DNA from: Gammaproteobacteria bacterium Ga0074134
GTDB taxonomy: Bacteria; Pseudomonadota; Gammaproteobacteria; Ga0077554; Ga007554
Direction of reading: 5' to 3'
DNA length: 64,000 nucleotides
Assembly: GCA_001464965.1 (NCBI GenBank)
Contig: LNEJ01000014.1
Location: 45,737-109,736 of the forward strand
Shown: piece by piece, positions 35,548 through 44,335 of the stretch
How the letters are laid out: each line of letters begins with the position of its first letter
How positions within the stretch are numbered: the stretch's first letter is position 1
The notes under the pieces: generated by a model
Databases searched by the model: none
Seen by the model: only the letters and a program-made list of their open reading frames with translations
Told to the model about the DNA's origin: nothing
Position numbers and translations under genes: made by a program

Positions 35548-36285
35548 GCTTGTGACATAAGCGCGCAAATTATCGGAGCCACATCAGGCAGCATGCAAAA
35601 GAAAGCAACCCCATGAAATTGATTGCTTTCTTGTCATATCTTGTCGCGATCCTCCGATAATATTTCAGTTTTCCAACCGTGCACTCGACGACATGACGCT
35701 CTTTGTAATGCCAAAAATCGCATTCACGAGGCTCTTTCCTGTTCGCTTTGGGTGGAATAACCACCTTGATACCACGTTCGGTCAGGTGATTAATAAACGT
35801 GTCCGCGTCATATCCCTTATCCGCAAGACACGCCTTTGCCCCAATCGTTTCCACCAAGGGAATGGCTTGAGTTATATCGGCCGCCTGCCCGCCTGTGAGT
35901 ATCAATTTCAGCGGCATTCCCAATGCGTCTACCGCCAGATGAATCTTGCAACTAAAGCCGCCTTTTGACCGACCCAATGCTTCAGCAGCCCCTTCACTAT
36001 TGGCCGCTCCCGCTGCACAAGATCGTTTAAACACGCTATTCCAGCAACCGCGCTCCGCGGGCAATGAGCGCCATTGTCCTCCCACTCGCAATATCCACAA
36101 CACTGCCTCGACAAATGATGGGCACCCCGCTTCACTGCCAATACGAATGCCTTTTATTTAGCGCAATATCCGCAGCAGCTCTGCCCACTCATCTCCCGTT
36201 AAAAGCGTCCGATCAACTTGAACTGTCATTGCATCACCCGCAAAAAAATAGCGGATTTTATCGGCTTTTGCTTATGTCAACAGGC
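35548..36285 (-). mobile_element. Degenerate IS5-family insertion sequence
   Basis: An approximately 738-bp element has inverted ends that share TGACATAAGC (35553-35562 and complement at 36270-36279). Outer bases GCTTG and GCCTGT are imperfect. It is flanked by direct CTAG copies at 35544-35547 and 36286-36289, a target typical of the IS5 group. It has landed inside HepT copy 2. The transposase is broken (see 35570-36229), so the element cannot move on its own. Confidence 0.78.
35570..36229 (-). pseudogene. IS5-family transposase, broken
   Basis: The frame begins MTVQVDRTLLTGDEWAELLR, then a TAA, then continues [19 protein letters not shown] and [15 protein letters not shown]. After WNSVFKR it jumps to [20 protein letters not shown], so the middle part holding the first catalytic aspartate is lost. 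The end keeps [16 protein letters not shown] and [20 protein letters not shown]. It has both a premature stop and an internal deletion. Confidence 0.82.
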
Positions 36286-36433
36286 CTAGCACTTGCAGCG
36301 CATGCAGCACGCCGTTCTGCTCCAGACGGGACAGCGTATTACCCAACATTATCTTCTTCCTGGCATCTGTCAGAATTTCTGCTTGGTAACGCGCGAGTTG
36401 CGCCGCTTCCTGCTGATAGACGTCAAGCCGCAT
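36286..36433 (-). pseudogene. HepT-like HEPN gene, truncated copy 2
   Basis: The frame starts MRLDVYQQEAAQLARYQAEI and reads LEQNGVLHALQVL before the IS5-type element interrupts it at CTAG. Beyond the element, at 35509-35543, the frame would continue VNLMIVALMTQP into the REP hairpin. Like copy 1 it lacks the catalytic half. The two copies differ by only a few substitutions over the shared 45 codons. Confidence 0.75.
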
Positions 36434-36654
36434 GGTCTTTCGCCCAATAAAAATCTTCGAGATCGCGCCATGTTTTTAACAAAAAATGGCTCCTCCCCCA
36501 AGGGAATATCCCTGCGCCATTGCACGGCAAAATCCCAATCACTCTCTTCCCGGGCCTGCCCAAGGGCACGGCTACCGATCAGCAGTGCCAGCTCGATGTT
36601 CGCCTGCTGTGCAAAGAGATTTCGTAATTGCTCAATGGCATTACTTGCTTGCAT
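36423..36654 (-). pseudogene. Nucleotidyltransferase with internal deletion, copy 2
   Basis: The first 55 codons are a normal nucleotidyltransferase start: MQASNAIEQLRNLFAQQAN, ALLIGSRALGQAREESDWDF. After RRDIPLG about 190 bp present in copy 1 are missing. The end (FLLKTWRDLEDFYWAKDHAA in another frame) remains with stop at 36423. The start overlaps the hepT gene upstream by 14 bp. Confidence 0.75.
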
Positions 36655-37081
36655 GATTTTCTTGCTCTGGCGTTTCTCTGCAAGCCATCACCTTGGCAAA
36701 TTCGGTGAAATCGCCAAGGTGATGGCTTGCAATGGCGTGAACAATAGCCCAGTCGATTGCCTCGTAGTTATGCACAGCAATATTACGAAAGCCCACGGCT
36801 TTTTTCAGCTGCATCGCCAGACTTTCATGGATGACGCCAGCCTGCGCCAGGGTATCGAAAGTTTCGCCCATTGTATCCGGTGGCGGCACTTCCATGCCGG
36901 CGATAAGGTGTGCGCCAATGTCCACGCACAATTGTACCGCGCGGGTAAGGTTGAGCGCGATGATATCCTGGAGATCGGGATCTCGCGCCAGCGTTTCGGG
37001 ATCGGGCGGACATTTGTCTGCAATGCGCTGCAGGCAGCGGCGCAATGACTCGAGCTTCTGCTCTACTACTTCCCGATCCAT
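36641..37081 (-). CDS. hepT: HepT-type HEPN toxin
   Basis: This is the HEPN ribonuclease toxin of an MntA-HepT pair, 146 residues. It begins MDREVVEQKLESLRRCLQRI and has the active motif R-x4-H-x-Y in VGFRNIAVHNYEAIDW (about residues 98-113). The tyrosine is the residue that MntA-type partners modify with AMP. It overlaps mntA by 16 bp. Near its 3' end the gene contains a perfect 18-bp inverted repeat (36680-36730). It is the only complete HepT in the island. Confidence 0.88.
   Translation of the reverse strand: MDREVVEQKLESLRRCLQRIADKCPPDPETLARDPDLQDIIALNLTRAVQLCVDIGAHLIAGMEVPPPDTMGETFDTLAQAGVIHESLAMQLKKAVGFRNIAVHNYEAIDWAIVHAIASHHLGDFTEFAKVMACRETPEQENHASK
36680..36730. repeat. Perfect 18-bp inverted repeat inside hepT
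   Basis: GCAAGCCATCACCTTGGC (36680-36697) and its exact complement (36713-36730) are separated by 15 bases. It lies within the hepT coding sequence, 40 bp from the stop, and encodes HHLGDFTEFAKVMA. In RNA it would form a strong stem-loop at the 3' end of the toxin message. Confidence 0.75.
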
Positions 37082-37491
37082 GACTGTCTCCTTTCGGCGA
37101 GGATTCTGTTGCGGTATGGCAGGTAATCCGCCTGATCGAAGAGGTGTCTGCGGATCAGGTTGGCATAGCGCGTATCGCTGCCCAGAATCCTTTTTCCATG
37201 CCGCAGAATCTGCCCCAGCAGCGGCTCGCCGATGGCGCGGATATCCACCAAGTCTACCGGCCGGCCGGTTCTTCCCGCCAACTCGGAGATCAGCGTCATT
37301 TTCTCACTGGCCGTGAGGCGGCGCCCGGCATCTACCGCAAGATCCAGATCACTCTCCACACGCCCCTTGCCGGCCGCCAGCGAGCCGAACAGAATGGCCA
37401 GCCCGATACCCGGCTGCGTGCTGAGGGCAGCGAGGATAGTTTCTTTAAGGTCCTGGCTGAAAATGGGGGGCGACTCGATTTCTATATTCAT
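37066..37491 (-). CDS. mntA: MntA-type nucleotidyltransferase antitoxin
   Basis: This is a 141-residue antitoxin with the GSx10DxD motif in LFGSLAAGKGRVESDLDLAV (about residues 34-53) and RTGRPVDLVDIRAIGEPL. In studied pairs the enzyme adds AMP units to the HepT tyrosine and so silences it. The start MNIEIES is shared with the gmd-module junctions B and D. It overlaps hepT by 16 bp and is first of the pair. Confidence 0.88.
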   Translation of the reverse strand: MNIEIESPPIFSQDLKETILAALSTQPGIGLAILFGSLAAGKGRVESDLDLAVDAGRRLTASEKMTLISELAGRTGRPVDLVDIRAIGEPLLGQILRHGKRILGSDTRYANLIRRHLFDQADYLPYRNRILAERRQSWIGK

Positions 37492-37534
37492 TTCAGTGTG
37501 TTGCTACCTGCTATCCTACGTCATCCTATGCAAG

Positions 37535-37903
37535 TTACGCCTGAAACACTTCCTCCAATGTCTTGGCATCCAGAATCACTTCAGCCCACTGTTCCAGCTG
37601 CGCGCGGCCGGCCTGGGACAGCCGGGCTTCCGCCCAGGGCGGCAAGACACCGAAGCGGTGGGTCAATAGGCGCTTCAGCAGCAACAGCTCGCCTTGCTGG
37701 AGGCCTTGTTGGAGACCCTGCTGCTTCCATTCTTCAGTCCATTCAATGACACGCTCTGCTAACATGGTTTGCACCTCATGTAGTTCATTCATTTCAGGTA
37801 TAGTCACCCCGGGCATACGTCCCCGCAGCAGATCTTCCACCATACGCGGGTGGGAGAACAGCAATTTGTAGCTGTTATCGTGGGTCGTCACAAGAAGAGC
37901 CAC
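37535..37903 (-). pseudogene. Rpn/PD-(D/E)XK nuclease-transposase, internally deleted
   Basis: The 122-codon frame starts HDNSYKLLFSHPRMVEDLLRG, the N-terminal signature of the Rpn (PDDEXK nuclease/YhgA-like) family. It then jumps to the C-terminal part (EMNELHEVQTMLAERVIEW, TEEWKQQGLQQGLQQGELL). Family members are about 300 residues, and the catalytic core between the two parts is missing. The QQGLQQG repeat is typical of the tail. It is in frame, so a short protein could still be made. Confidence 0.7.
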
Positions 37904-37907
37904 GCAG

Positions 37908-38297
37908 TCATGGCAGTGGGTTTATCAACACTGACTCTTCTGTTCCAGCAACCTGTGCCTCTGAGTTATTCGCCCGTGCAGATCTGACCTCACGCCGCAA
38001 GCTCTCGATCTCATCCCGCAGTGTTTCATATTCCGCCATTTTACGCTTGAGAAAGCGGGCGGTAACCTTGGCCTTTTCTTCAATCCCGATAGGCGTGAGG
38101 AAATAGGCGTAGGCGGCCTTGTTGTTGCTGTTGCGGAAGTTTCTGGCCTTGACCAAGCCTCTGCCGATCAGCGCCTTGAGGCAATAGTTGGTCTTGCCCA
38201 GACTCACGCCCAGCACATCAGCCAGCGCGCGCTGACTGATGTGCGGGTCTTCCTGCAGGAGCTTCAGTATTTTGTAGTGGGTTTCGTCGTCGAGCAC
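37908..38297 (-). CDS. MarR-family EPS-associated transcriptional regulator
   Basis: This is a 129-residue winged-helix protein. The DNA-binding part covers residues 5-70 (YKILKLLQEDPHISQRALAD, VSLGKTNYCLKALIGRGLV) and a coiled-coil-like helix follows (RKMAEYETLRDEIESLRREV). It matches the small regulator regularly found at the head of exopolysaccharide/O-antigen clusters. It is the most upstream leftward gene of the whole polysaccharide and toxin-antitoxin region and may control it. The gap 38298-38480 is the divergent promoter region; no clear operator was seen. Confidence 0.82.
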   Translation of the reverse strand: MLDDETHYKILKLLQEDPHISQRALADVLGVSLGKTNYCLKALIGRGLVKARNFRNSNNKAAYAYFLTPIGIEEKAKVTARFLKRKMAEYETLRDEIESLRREVRSARANNSEAQVAGTEESVLINPLP

Positions 38298-38480
38298 TTG
38301 AGAAGAAATCCGACCGCATTAGTTCAATCAATGAACTCATGATACGGATCAGGGTGAAAATGTCAACAGAAAATCTTTCGCACATCCGGTGGCGGCGCAT
38401 GGTTAGCCGTTGCCTTGGCCGCATGGTGTGGAGACGCACCTGCCCTGGCCTCGCAAAGTTAGATTAAGCTTGGCAAGACC

Positions 38481-39014
38481 ATGTTAATATTCACGGCTGT
38501 GATCCTTAATACTACCCGAGAAGACCACCGCATCGCCTGGCTCACTGCGCTGGCGATCACAATTCACATTGCGGAAAGCGCCCTTCCCAGCCCGCTGCCG
38601 GGCGTTAAGCCGGGGCTGGCCAATGTGATTACCCTGCTGGCGCTGCTCCAGTTCGGGTGGTCTACTGCTGCATGGATAACCGGGTTGCGGGTGCTGGTGG
38701 GCAGTCTGCTGATGGGCACGTTCCTCTCGCCCACCTTCATGCTCAGCCTGAGCGGCGCGCTGACCAGTATCGTTACGCTGGGGCTGGCCTGCCAGCTATC
38801 AAAGTGGCTGCCGGGGCGTGGCTTTGGGCCAATCGGTTACAGCGTGCTGGCTGCCATGGCGCATATGGCGGGACAATTCTATGCTGCTTACATGTTATTC
38901 ATTCCCCATCCAGGGCTGCTTCATCTCCTGCCGGTGCTGATGACTGCCGCGGTGATCTTTGGCATAGTGAGCGGTACAATTGTTCATATGACGCTGAGCA
39001 GGATCCGCAACTAA
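38481..39014 (+). CDS. Gx transporter family membrane protein
   Basis: This 177-residue protein has five or six membrane segments and the family pattern HIAESALPSPLPGVKPGLANVITLLAL near residue 30. It is often annotated as heptaprenyl diphosphate synthase component I but belongs to an ECF-S-like membrane family whose substrate is not settled. A GTG at 38499 is an alternative start. tonB follows after 4 bp. Confidence 0.78.
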   Translation: MLIFTAVILNTTREDHRIAWLTALAITIHIAESALPSPLPGVKPGLANVITLLALLQFGWSTAAWITGLRVLVGSLLMGTFLSPTFMLSLSGALTSIVTLGLACQLSKWLPGRGFGPIGYSVLAAMAHMAGQFYAAYMLFIPHPGLLHLLPVLMTAAVIFGIVSGTIVHMTLSRIRN

Positions 39015-39018
39015 CCTC

Positions 39019-39903
39019 ATGGCTGCTGTATACCCGAATTCGACAATCACATCGGCTGACCGTCTCGGCCTGACGCTGTTTTTTGCCATCGTCATACACG
39101 CCCTGATCATTCTTGGCATCACTTTCAGCCAGGAGATGGCGAAAAACAAGCCCGAGAGCACACCCACGCTGGAAATCATCCTGGCGCACACGCCTACCAA
39201 AACAAAGGTAGAAAACCCTGATTTCCTGGCGCAGGCACACCAGGAAGGCGGCGGCACGAGCGAGACCAAGCACCGTCCGACCGCCCCTCCTCCCGCGCCG
39301 CTGCCAACACCCGTCACGGGCAACGCGCCGGTGAACCAGGCGCCTGCGGCTTTTCAGGCCACCGTTGCGCCTCAAACCCCTCAAATAACCACCCAGCGCA
39401 ACTCCGAGCAGCAAACCGCGCCTGCTGATGAGCCGTCACCCGCCCCGCACGCCCCCTCCAGCGCTGCGGAACTGGTGATGCGCAGCAGGGAAATCGCCCG
39501 TCTGGAGGCCGAGCTCAGCGAATCCGTCCAAGCCTATGCGCGCCGCCCCAAGCACCGTTTCATCTCGGCCAAGACGGCGCAATACCGCGATGCCGCTTAT
39601 CTGGCGGCGTGGCAGGCCAAGATCGAATCCATCGGCACACTCAACTACCCTGAGGAAGCCCGGCGCCGGAACATATCCGGCGAGCTGCTGCTGGATGTTG
39701 CCTTGAATCCGGATGGCACGCTGAACGCCATTACGCTGCGCCGCTCCTCCGGCTACCCGGCGCTGGACGACGCCGCCAAACGTATCGTCCAGCTTGCCTC
39801 TCCCTTCAGTCCCTTCCCTGAGGGGATGCGCAAGGATACCGATATCCTGCATATCACGCGCACCTGGCAATTCCTGGGCAACCGGCTTGAAACGGGACAG
39901 TAA
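39019..39903 (+). CDS. tonB: Energy transducer TonB (second copy)
   Basis: The protein has 294 residues with one N-terminal anchor (LGLTLFFAIVIHALIILGITF), a Pro/Ala/Gln-rich spacer (about 85-145), a helical part (RSREIARLEAELSESVQAYA) and a C-terminal TonB domain (LNYPEEARRRNISGELLLDVALN). No exbBD genes are adjacent. It stands where Pseudomonas genomes place a tonB-like gene upstream of yqgE-ruvX-pyrR. It differs clearly from the TonB at 7925. Confidence 0.88.
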   Translation: MAAVYPNSTITSADRLGLTLFFAIVIHALIILGITFSQEMAKNKPESTPTLEIILAHTPTKTKVENPDFLAQAHQEGGGTSETKHRPTAPPPAPLPTPVTGNAPVNQAPAAFQATVAPQTPQITTQRNSEQQTAPADEPSPAPHAPSSAAELVMRSREIARLEAELSESVQAYARRPKHRFISAKTAQYRDAAYLAAWQAKIESIGTLNYPEEARRRNISGELLLDVALNPDGTLNAITLRRSSGYPALDDAAKRIVQLASPFSPFPEGMRKDTDILHITRTWQFLGNRLETGQ

Positions 39904-39956
39904 TTTCCTGCACATCCACCTTGTCACTTGCCACCCTTGTAGCCGATACTACCCAC

Positions 39957-40517
39957 ATGACCGAATCCATCTCATTGACCAACCAGTTCCTGATCGCCAT
40001 GCCTGCGTTGGCGGACCCGAATTTTTTCCATAGCGTCACCTACATTTGTGAACATACCCCTGAAGGGGCGCTGGGCATTGTCATCAATCACCCTCTGGAT
40101 ATCAGGCTCAGTGATGTGCTTCAGCATATGGGCATCGAAGCCGCCACACCCGCCATCGCCAGTCTGCCAGTGTTCATGGGCGGACCGATGCAGCGTGAAC
40201 GAGGCTTTGTAATTCACCGGCCCACCGGCACCTGGGACAGCGTATTGAAAGTGTCGGACATTGGTGTTGCCAGTTCGCGCGACATCCTGGAGGCGATTGC
40301 GCGGGGAGCCGGACCGGAACAATCCCTTATCGCGCTCGGCTATGCTGGATGGGGGCCGGGGCAACTGGAGAAGGAGCTGGCGGATAACGCCTGGCTGAAT
40401 GGTCCGGCCGATCCCGCCATTTTGTTCAATATCCCCAGCGAACAACGCTGGCAGGCTGCCGCGGCGCTGTCAGGTGTGGATCTGGACCGGCTCTCCGGTG
40501 ATGTCGGACATGCCTGA
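39957..40517 (+). CDS. yqgE: YqgE/AlgH family protein
   Basis: This 186-residue protein has the signature LTNQFLIAMPALADPNFFHSVTYICEH and EGALGIVINHPL near residue 45, then FMGGPMQRERGFVIH. Its molecular role is still poorly defined. It is almost always next to ruvX, as here. ATG 39957 gives the usual MTESISLTNQFL start; an earlier in-frame start adds 12 unrelated codons. Confidence 0.9.
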   Translation: MTESISLTNQFLIAMPALADPNFFHSVTYICEHTPEGALGIVINHPLDIRLSDVLQHMGIEAATPAIASLPVFMGGPMQRERGFVIHRPTGTWDSVLKVSDIGVASSRDILEAIARGAGPEQSLIALGYAGWGPGQLEKELADNAWLNGPADPAILFNIPSEQRWQAAAALSGVDLDRLSGDVGHA

Positions 40518-40624
40518 GCAACAGGCCCCACAGCGCACGAAAATTAAACAGTTCGTGTTTTGCTTTCGTGCGGCACATCCAAGGTCCCTGAGTTTCTCAG
40601 AGGCCTCTACACATATTTTCTGAA

Positions 40625-41089
40625 ATGCCGCCCAGACAGCCCCGGACATTTCTTGGCTTTGATTTCGGCATGAAACGCATTGGTGTGGCAACTGGACAGG
40701 ATCTGACCTTTACAACCACCTCGCTGGAAATCTTGCGCGCCAGCGACGGCAAGCCGGACTGGGACGCTGTCACGCGGCTGATCGACACATGGCGCCCGGA
40801 TGCGTTGATTGTCGGCATTCCATTGGGTGTGGACGGCAGCGAAAACGACATGACGCACGCCGCGCGCCGCTTTGGCAACCGGTTGCGGGAGCGTTATCAT
40901 TTGCCTGTGCACCTGATCGACGAGCGCCTATCTTCAAGGGAGGCTGAACAGCTCCTGGCCACGCCGGGCAAACGGCGCTCAAAAACCGGCGCACAGAGAG
41001 TGGATGCGGTGGCCGCACAGGTTATCCTGCAAACATGGATGGCTGAACAGCAAGCAAGAACATTGGCAACGAAAGGCACAGAGCAATGA
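40625..41089 (+). CDS. ruvX: Holliday junction resolvase-like RuvX/YqgF
   Basis: This is a 154-residue RNase H-like nuclease. It shows LGFDFGMKRIGVATG (first catalytic Asp), VGIPLGVDGSENDMTHAARRF, LIDERLSSREAEQLL, and the final Asp in QRVDAVAAQVIL. The family processes the 5' end of pre-16S rRNA in E. coli. The end overlaps pyrR by 4 bp. Confidence 0.92.
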   Translation: MPPRQPRTFLGFDFGMKRIGVATGQDLTFTTTSLEILRASDGKPDWDAVTRLIDTWRPDALIVGIPLGVDGSENDMTHAARRFGNRLRERYHLPVHLIDERLSSREAEQLLATPGKRRSKTGAQRVDAVAAQVILQTWMAEQQARTLATKGTEQ

Positions 41090-41592
41090 CCCAGCTACCC
41101 GATATCGATCAACTGCTCGCCAAAATGGCGCAGGACTTAAAATCGCGCATGGACACCCTGCATGTGCGCGACCCAGCCATGGTCGGCATCCATACGGGCG
41201 GGGTATGGGTCGCGCAGCGGCTGCACAGCCTGCTGGGCTTGAGCCAACCCCTCGGCAGCCTGGATATCTCATTCTATCGCGATGATTTCATGCGCATCGG
41301 CATCAACCCCCAGGTCAAGCCTTCGCATCTGCCTTTCAACGTGGATGACCGCCATATCATACTGGTCGATGACGTGTTGTATACCGGGCGCACCATCCGC
41401 GCCGCGTTCAATGAAATCTTCGACTATGGCCGCCCCACCGCCATCACCCTGGCGGTCTTGATCGAACGTGGCGGACGTGAACTACCGATCCAGGCCGATG
41501 TGGTGGGCCAGCACATGGAGCTGGATGCAAAAACCCATATCAAGCTGACGGGACCTGAACCACTGGCTTTGCGCCTGCAAACCGTACGTTAA
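41086..41592 (+). CDS. pyrR: PyrR bifunctional regulator/uracil phosphoribosyltransferase
   Basis: This 168-residue PRTase-fold protein has GIHTGGVWVAQRL, SFYRDDFMRIG and the PRPP loop ILVDDVLYTGRTIRAAFNEIFDYG. In Gram-positive bacteria PyrR controls attenuation of pyr genes; in proteobacteria its regulatory role is less clear. It overlaps ruvX by 4 bp and the following cupin gene by one base (TAATG). Confidence 0.92.
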   Translation: MTQLPDIDQLLAKMAQDLKSRMDTLHVRDPAMVGIHTGGVWVAQRLHSLLGLSQPLGSLDISFYRDDFMRIGINPQVKPSHLPFNVDDRHIILVDDVLYTGRTIRAAFNEIFDYGRPTAITLAVLIERGGRELPIQADVVGQHMELDAKTHIKLTGPEPLALRLQTVR

Positions 41593-42053
41593 TGAAAAAC
41601 CTGTCCATGAAAGCAGGGTTATCCATCGTAACGCTGCTTGCCAGTTGCATCATCACTTCGGCATGGGCGGAAAGTGCCATTAAAAGCACGCCTCTTTTGA
41701 AATCCACGACGACAACCATCGGAGAGAAAATTGAATATCTGCGAACCAACAAACCAGAAGTCACCTCGCTGATCATTCAACTCGAACCAGGCGCGGAAAC
41801 CGGCTGGCACAAGCATCCCGTTCCCACCTATGCCTATGTCCAGACAGGAAACCTTACTGTCGATATGCAAGACCGCTCACGGCATGAATTTCCCGCGGGC
41901 ACGGCCTTTGTGGAAGTAATGAACACCTGGCACAATGGGAAAAATTTTGGAAAAACGCCGGTAACGATTTTGGTATTCTATTCCGGTGAGGAAGGCAGGT
42001 CGAATGTCATATGGCCGGATAAAGAAACCATCATAAGCCCATCCACCAAATAG
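41592..42053 (+). CDS. Secreted cupin-domain protein
   Basis: This 153-residue protein has a signal peptide (AGLSIVTLLASCIITSAWA, cleavage before ESA) and a single cupin barrel with metal-ligand residues in GAETGWHKHPVPTYAYVQTG (H-x-H) and a late His in NTWHNGKN. It would be periplasmic. Substrate unknown. It is inserted between pyrR and pyrB, coupled to pyrR by a TAATG overlap, and has no evident link to pyrimidine synthesis. Confidence 0.85.
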   Translation: MKNLSMKAGLSIVTLLASCIITSAWAESAIKSTPLLKSTTTTIGEKIEYLRTNKPEVTSLIIQLEPGAETGWHKHPVPTYAYVQTGNLTVDMQDRSRHEFPAGTAFVEVMNTWHNGKNFGKTPVTILVFYSGEEGRSNVIWPDKETIISPSTK

Positions 42054-42071
42054 CAAGATGCGACCCGCGAC

Positions 42072-43052
42072 ATGAGACGCCACAATATACAGCTCGACAA
42101 AAACGGTCGACTTCGCCACTTTCTAACCATTGAGGGTTTGAACCGCAAACTGCTGGTGGAAATACTGGATACCGCTGAATCGTTTTCAGGCGTCACCGAG
42201 CAATCCATCAAGAAAGTCCCCCTGTTGCGCGGCAAGACCATCGTCAATCTGTTCTTCGAGTCCAGCACGCGCACCCGCACCACCTTTGAACTCGCCGCCA
42301 AACGCCTGTCCGCCGATGTGCTCAATATCAATGTCGCGGCCTCGGCGACAAGCAAGGGCGAAAGCCTGCTCGACACGCTGCACAACCTTCAGGCGATGCA
42401 CTGCGATATGTTCGTGGTGCGCCACGACCGCAGCGGTGCGGCGCACTTTATTGCCCAAAATGTCGCACCGCACATCAGCGTGATCAATGCCGGTGATGGC
42501 CGTCATGCGCACCCTACCCAGGCGATGCTGGACATGTTCACCATTCGCCGCCACAAAAAGGATTTTGCACCGCTCACTATCGCCATCGTCGGCGACATTC
42601 TGCATTCGCGGGTGGCGCGCTCGCAGATCCATGCACTGACCACGCTCGGCGTCAATGAGGTGCGCGTCATCGGGCCTGAAACCTTGATGCCCGCCGATGT
42701 CGAGGCCCTCGGCGTACACGTCCATCACAATCTGCGCGAGGGATTACGCGATGTTGATGTGGTGATTACGCTACGTCTGCAACACGAACGCATGCGCGGC
42801 GCGCTGCTGCCCAGTGAATATGAATATTTTCGCCTTTACGGGCTGACGGAAGAAAAACTCGCGCTCGCCAAACCGGATGTCATCGTCATGCACCCCGGCC
42901 CCATCAATCGCGGCGTCGAGATCGACTCGGCAGTCGCCGACGGTTCGCGTTCCGTGATTCTGGAGCAGGTCACACATGGCATCGCAGTGCGTATGGCGAT
43001 CATGTCGATGGCCATATCATCCCGCGCGAATCTTGAAGGAGAGATCATCTGA
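42072..43052 (+). CDS. pyrB: Aspartate carbamoyltransferase catalytic subunit
   Basis: This 326-residue enzyme makes carbamoyl-aspartate in de novo pyrimidine synthesis. Motifs include [19 protein letters not shown] (carbamoyl phosphate site), [14 protein letters not shown], and [14 protein letters not shown]. The long N-terminal extension and the linkage to a non-catalytic PyrC' fit the class A ATCase of pseudomonads, where both proteins form one complex. It overlaps pyrC' by one base. Confidence 0.95.
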   Translation: MRRHNIQLDKNGRLRHFLTIEGLNRKLLVEILDTAESFSGVTEQSIKKVPLLRGKTIVNLFFESSTRTRTTFELAAKRLSADVLNINVAASATSKGESLLDTLHNLQAMHCDMFVVRHDRSGAAHFIAQNVAPHISVINAGDGRHAHPTQAMLDMFTIRRHKKDFAPLTIAIVGDILHSRVARSQIHALTTLGVNEVRVIGPETLMPADVEALGVHVHHNLREGLRDVDVVITLRLQHERMRGALLPSEYEYFRLYGLTEEKLALAKPDVIVMHPGPINRGVEIDSAVADGSRSVILEQVTHGIAVRMAIMSMAISSRANLEGEII

Positions 43053-44335
43053 TGCGCCTGCGCATTACCAATGGACGTGTTATCGACCCTGCCAACGCCA
43101 TTGATGGCGTGCAGGATGTTTTCATCGCCGACGGCCGCATCCAGACCATCGGCGATGCTCTCCAAGGCTTTACAGCAGACCGTGAAATCGACGCCAGCGG
43201 CCTGATCGTTTGCCCCGGCCTGGTGGATCTGTGTGCCCGCCTGCGCGAACCCGGCCAGGAACATAAGGGCACTATCGCCAGCGAAACATGGGCGGCGGCC
43301 AGTGCGGGCATCACTACCCTGTGTTGCCCGCCGGACACAAACCCCGTGATTGATACACCTGCCGTCATCGAACTCATCCGCAGCCGCGCCGAGGCGGCAG
43401 GGTATGCACGGGTTGTACCGCTGGGCGCACTCACCGAGGGGCTGGCGGGGGAAAGTTTGAGCGAAATGGCGGCACTAAAAGAGGCAGGCTGCGTTGGAGT
43501 CGGCAATGCCCTGCGCCCTATCACCAATACCCACGTATTGCGCTGCGCCATGGAATACGCCGCCACGCACGGCCTGACGGTATTTCTAAGCCCCGAAGAC
43601 CCCTGGCTGCGCAATAAGGGCTGCATGCACGAAGGCGCTGTCAGCACGCGCCTTGGCTTGCCCGCCATCCCCGAATCCGCGGAGACTGCGGCGGTAGCGC
43701 GCGATCTGATGCTGATCGAGCAGACCGGGGTGCGCGCGCACTTCTGCAGGCTGTCTACGGCACGCGCGGTACGCATGGTGGCGCGCGCACGCTACGAGGG
43801 CCTGCCGGTCAGCGCGGACGTGAGCGCACATCACTTATATCTCACGGAAATGGACGTGACCGATTTCAACAGCCAATGCCATGTCACCCCGCCATTGCGC
43901 ACCCAGCGTGACCGCGACGGCTTGCGCGCAGGTTTGGCGCGCGGCGCCCTGGCTGCGATCTGCTCAGACCACCAGCCGCATGAACCGGATGCCAAGCAGG
44001 CCCCCTTCAGCGCCACTGAGCCGGGCATATCGTCCCTCGATACCCTGCTCCCGCTCAGCCTGCGGCTAGTGGATGAAGACGTGCTCACGCTCAGCGAAGT
44101 TCTGGCGTGCCTGACCCATCAGCCCGCGCAAATCCTCGGCATCGAGGCCGGTACGCTAAGCACGGGAGCGCTTGCCGACATCTGCATTTTCGACCCGCAA
44201 CGCTATTGGGAGTTGACGGACAGCACCCTGCACAGCCGTGGCCGCAACACGCCATTTATGGGATGGGAATTCAAAGGCCGCGTAACGCATACCCTGCTGG
44301 CAGGCAAGATTGTGTACGAGCGGGCAGATTCTTGA
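43052..44335 (+). CDS. pyrC': Non-catalytic dihydroorotase homologue PyrC'
   Basis: This 427-residue amidohydrolase-fold protein resembles dihydroorotase, but the metal-binding HxH motif, normally in a VDMHVHLREPG context, reads VDLCARLREPG, so both ligand histidines are gone. The segment for the middle His also deviates (FLSPEDPWL, HFCRLSTARAV). The late aspartate SDHQPHEPDAK remains. It is therefore probably structural, like the PyrC' that holds the Pseudomonas PyrB dodecamer together. An active dihydroorotase must be encoded elsewhere. Confidence 0.9.
   Translation: MRLRITNGRVIDPANAIDGVQDVFIADGRIQTIGDALQGFTADREIDASGLIVCPGLVDLCARLREPGQEHKGTIASETWAAASAGITTLCCPPDTNPVIDTPAVIELIRSRAEAAGYARVVPLGALTEGLAGESLSEMAALKEAGCVGVGNALRPITNTHVLRCAMEYAATHGLTVFLSPEDPWLRNKGCMHEGAVSTRLGLPAIPESAETAAVARDLMLIEQTGVRAHFCRLSTARAVRMVARARYEGLPVSADVSAHHLYLTEMDVTDFNSQCHVTPPLRTQRDRDGLRAGLARGALAAICSDHQPHEPDAKQAPFSATEPGISSLDTLLPLSLRLVDEDVLTLSEVLACLTHQPAQILGIEAGTLSTGALADICIFDPQRYWELTDSTLHSRGRNTPFMGWEFKGRVTHTLLAGKIVYERADS

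Noticed and set aside
38298..38480. Search for an operator of the EPS-associated regulator
   Set aside because: No convincing palindrome was found in the divergent gap.
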